Part shown: one piece after another, positions 63,464 through 64,000 of the stretch
Position numbering within the stretch: the stretch's first letter is position 1
How the letters are laid out: each line of letters opens with the position of its first letter
From: Flavobacterium cheniae
Lineage (GTDB): Bacteria; Bacteroidota; Bacteroidia; Flavobacteriales; Flavobacteriaceae
Assembly (NCBI RefSeq): GCF_004363695.1
Contig: NZ_SNZC01000001.1
Span: 265,857-329,856 of the forward strand
Reading direction: 5' to 3'
Length of the DNA stretch: 64,000 nt
The notes under the pieces: generated by a model
Seen by the model: only the letters and a program-made list of their open reading frames with translations
Told to the model about the DNA's origin: nothing
The model's database searches: none
Translations under genes and position numbers: made by a program

Positions 63464-64000
63464 TTACTCAGCGCTTTCTTGCATCGTATGATACACGTTC
63501 ATTACGTCATCGTCTTCTTCAATTTTTTCTAATAGTTTTTCAACATCAGCTACTTGGTCTGGTGTTAATTCTTTTGTTATTTGTGGTATTCTTTCAAATC
63601 CAGAAGATAAGATTTCTAATCCACGAGTTTCTAATTCTTTTTGGATAGTTCCAAAGCTTTCAAAAGGAGCGTACATTAAAATACCGTCTTCGTCAGCAAA
63701 GATTTCTTCTACACCAAAATCAATCATCTCTAATTCTAATTCTTCCACATCTTGTCCTTCTGCTGGAATTCTAAAATTACACGTATGATCAAACATAAAT
63801 TCTACCGAACCTTGAGTTCCAAACGTTCCATTGCATTTGTTGAAGTAACTTCTAATGTTAGCAACTGTTCTGTTGTTGTTATCTGTAGCCGTTTCAATTA
63901 AAATTGCAATTCCGTGAGGTGCATACCCTTCAAACAACACTTCTTTAAAGTTAGCCGTGTCTTTATCCGATGCTTTTTTAATAGCGCGTTCTACGTTATC
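63464..64000 (-). CDS. YebC/PmpR-family protein, 3' part only
   Basis: The last 178 codons and the stop are present; the gene runs off the right end of the window, where the frame begins DNVERAIKKASDKDTANF. The visible sequence covers the middle and C-terminal domains of the family (e.g. YAPHGIAILIE, RSYFNKCNGTFG, FGVEEIFADEDGI). YebC proteins bind DNA as regulators or, as shown for several, assist ribosomes at proline stretches. An internal alternative start would leave out the conserved ERAIKK region, so the longer form is right. Confidence 0.9.
   Translation of the reverse strand, partial: DNVERAIKKASDKDTANFKEVLFEGYAPHGIAILIETATDNNNRTVANIRSYFNKCNGTFGTQGSVEFMFDHTCNFRIPAEGQDVEELELEMIDFGVEEIFADEDGILMYAPFESFGTIQKELETRGLEILSSGFERIPQITKELTPDQVADVEKLLEKIEEDDDVMNVYHTMQESAE

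Noticed and set aside
1..64000. tRNA, rRNA, CRISPR, prophage or transposase genes
   Set aside because: None could be recognised anywhere in the window.

Overview
The window looks like chromosomal DNA from a member of the Flavobacteriaceae, most likely Flavobacterium or a close relative. It is AT-rich. Its promoters fit the Bacteroidota form (TTG, 18-21 bases, then TAnnTTTG), and Shine-Dalgarno sequences are almost absent before start codons. Several proteins carry Bacteroidota hallmarks: type IX secretion C-terminal domains, flavobacterial lipoproteins, a CAL67264-type small membrane protein, an SusC-like/OMP beta-barrel receptor with a carboxypeptidase-regulatory domain, and a short MenE. 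I see no rRNA, tRNA, CRISPR array, transposase, integrase or prophage gene.

Layout. 1-7.3 kb is a tandem array of at least four related secreted proteins: the tail of one, two intact copies, and one with an internal stop. Each intact copy has a signal peptide, an EF-hand-like loop, leucine-rich repeats, a conserved C-terminal region and a type IX sorting domain. Each unit ends in a near-identical palindromic terminator. 7.4-12.7 kb holds pheT, an S33-type hydrolase lipoprotein, two small unknowns and a bestrophin-type channel, all on the minus strand. 12.8-18.3 kb is a tripartite RND efflux operon (adaptor, pump, TolC-like channel). 18.4-36.2 kb is mostly housekeeping: recG, an M1 aminopeptidase, a UvrD/PcrA helicase, a Sua5/YrdC protein, an OmpA-like lipoprotein, a glycosyltransferase paired with an orphan HsdR-N nuclease-like protein, holA, ettA, a hybrid histidine kinase and a DEAD-box RNA helicase.

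36.2-46.8 kb has two histidine-degradation genes (hutG, hutI) split by other genes, crcB, a CorA relative with a changed signature motif, an outer-membrane receptor, an ArsC-like protein, a CPBP protease overlapping menE, and a DoxX protein. 46.9-60.3 kb has a second M1 peptidase, an RluA-type pseudouridine synthase, an acyl-CoA carboxylase beta subunit, yiaA-like, lpxD, prfB with a programmed +1 frameshift, threonine aldolase, a TSUP transporter, ybaB, an S9 oligopeptidase and a cysteine synthase-like enzyme. 60.4-64 kb is an accessory stretch: three unrelated small hypothetical genes are each followed by a copy of the same palindromic repeat, and the stretch ends in a truncated yebC.

Most of the window is ordinary core genome. 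The parts worth a closer look are the tandem LRR/type IX array with its UGA-interrupted copy, the gene-plus-repeat series at 61.5-62.8 kb, the heptamer-phased intergenic repeats, the strong Shine-Dalgarno frameshift site in prfB, and several hairpins that overlap promoters or gene ends.
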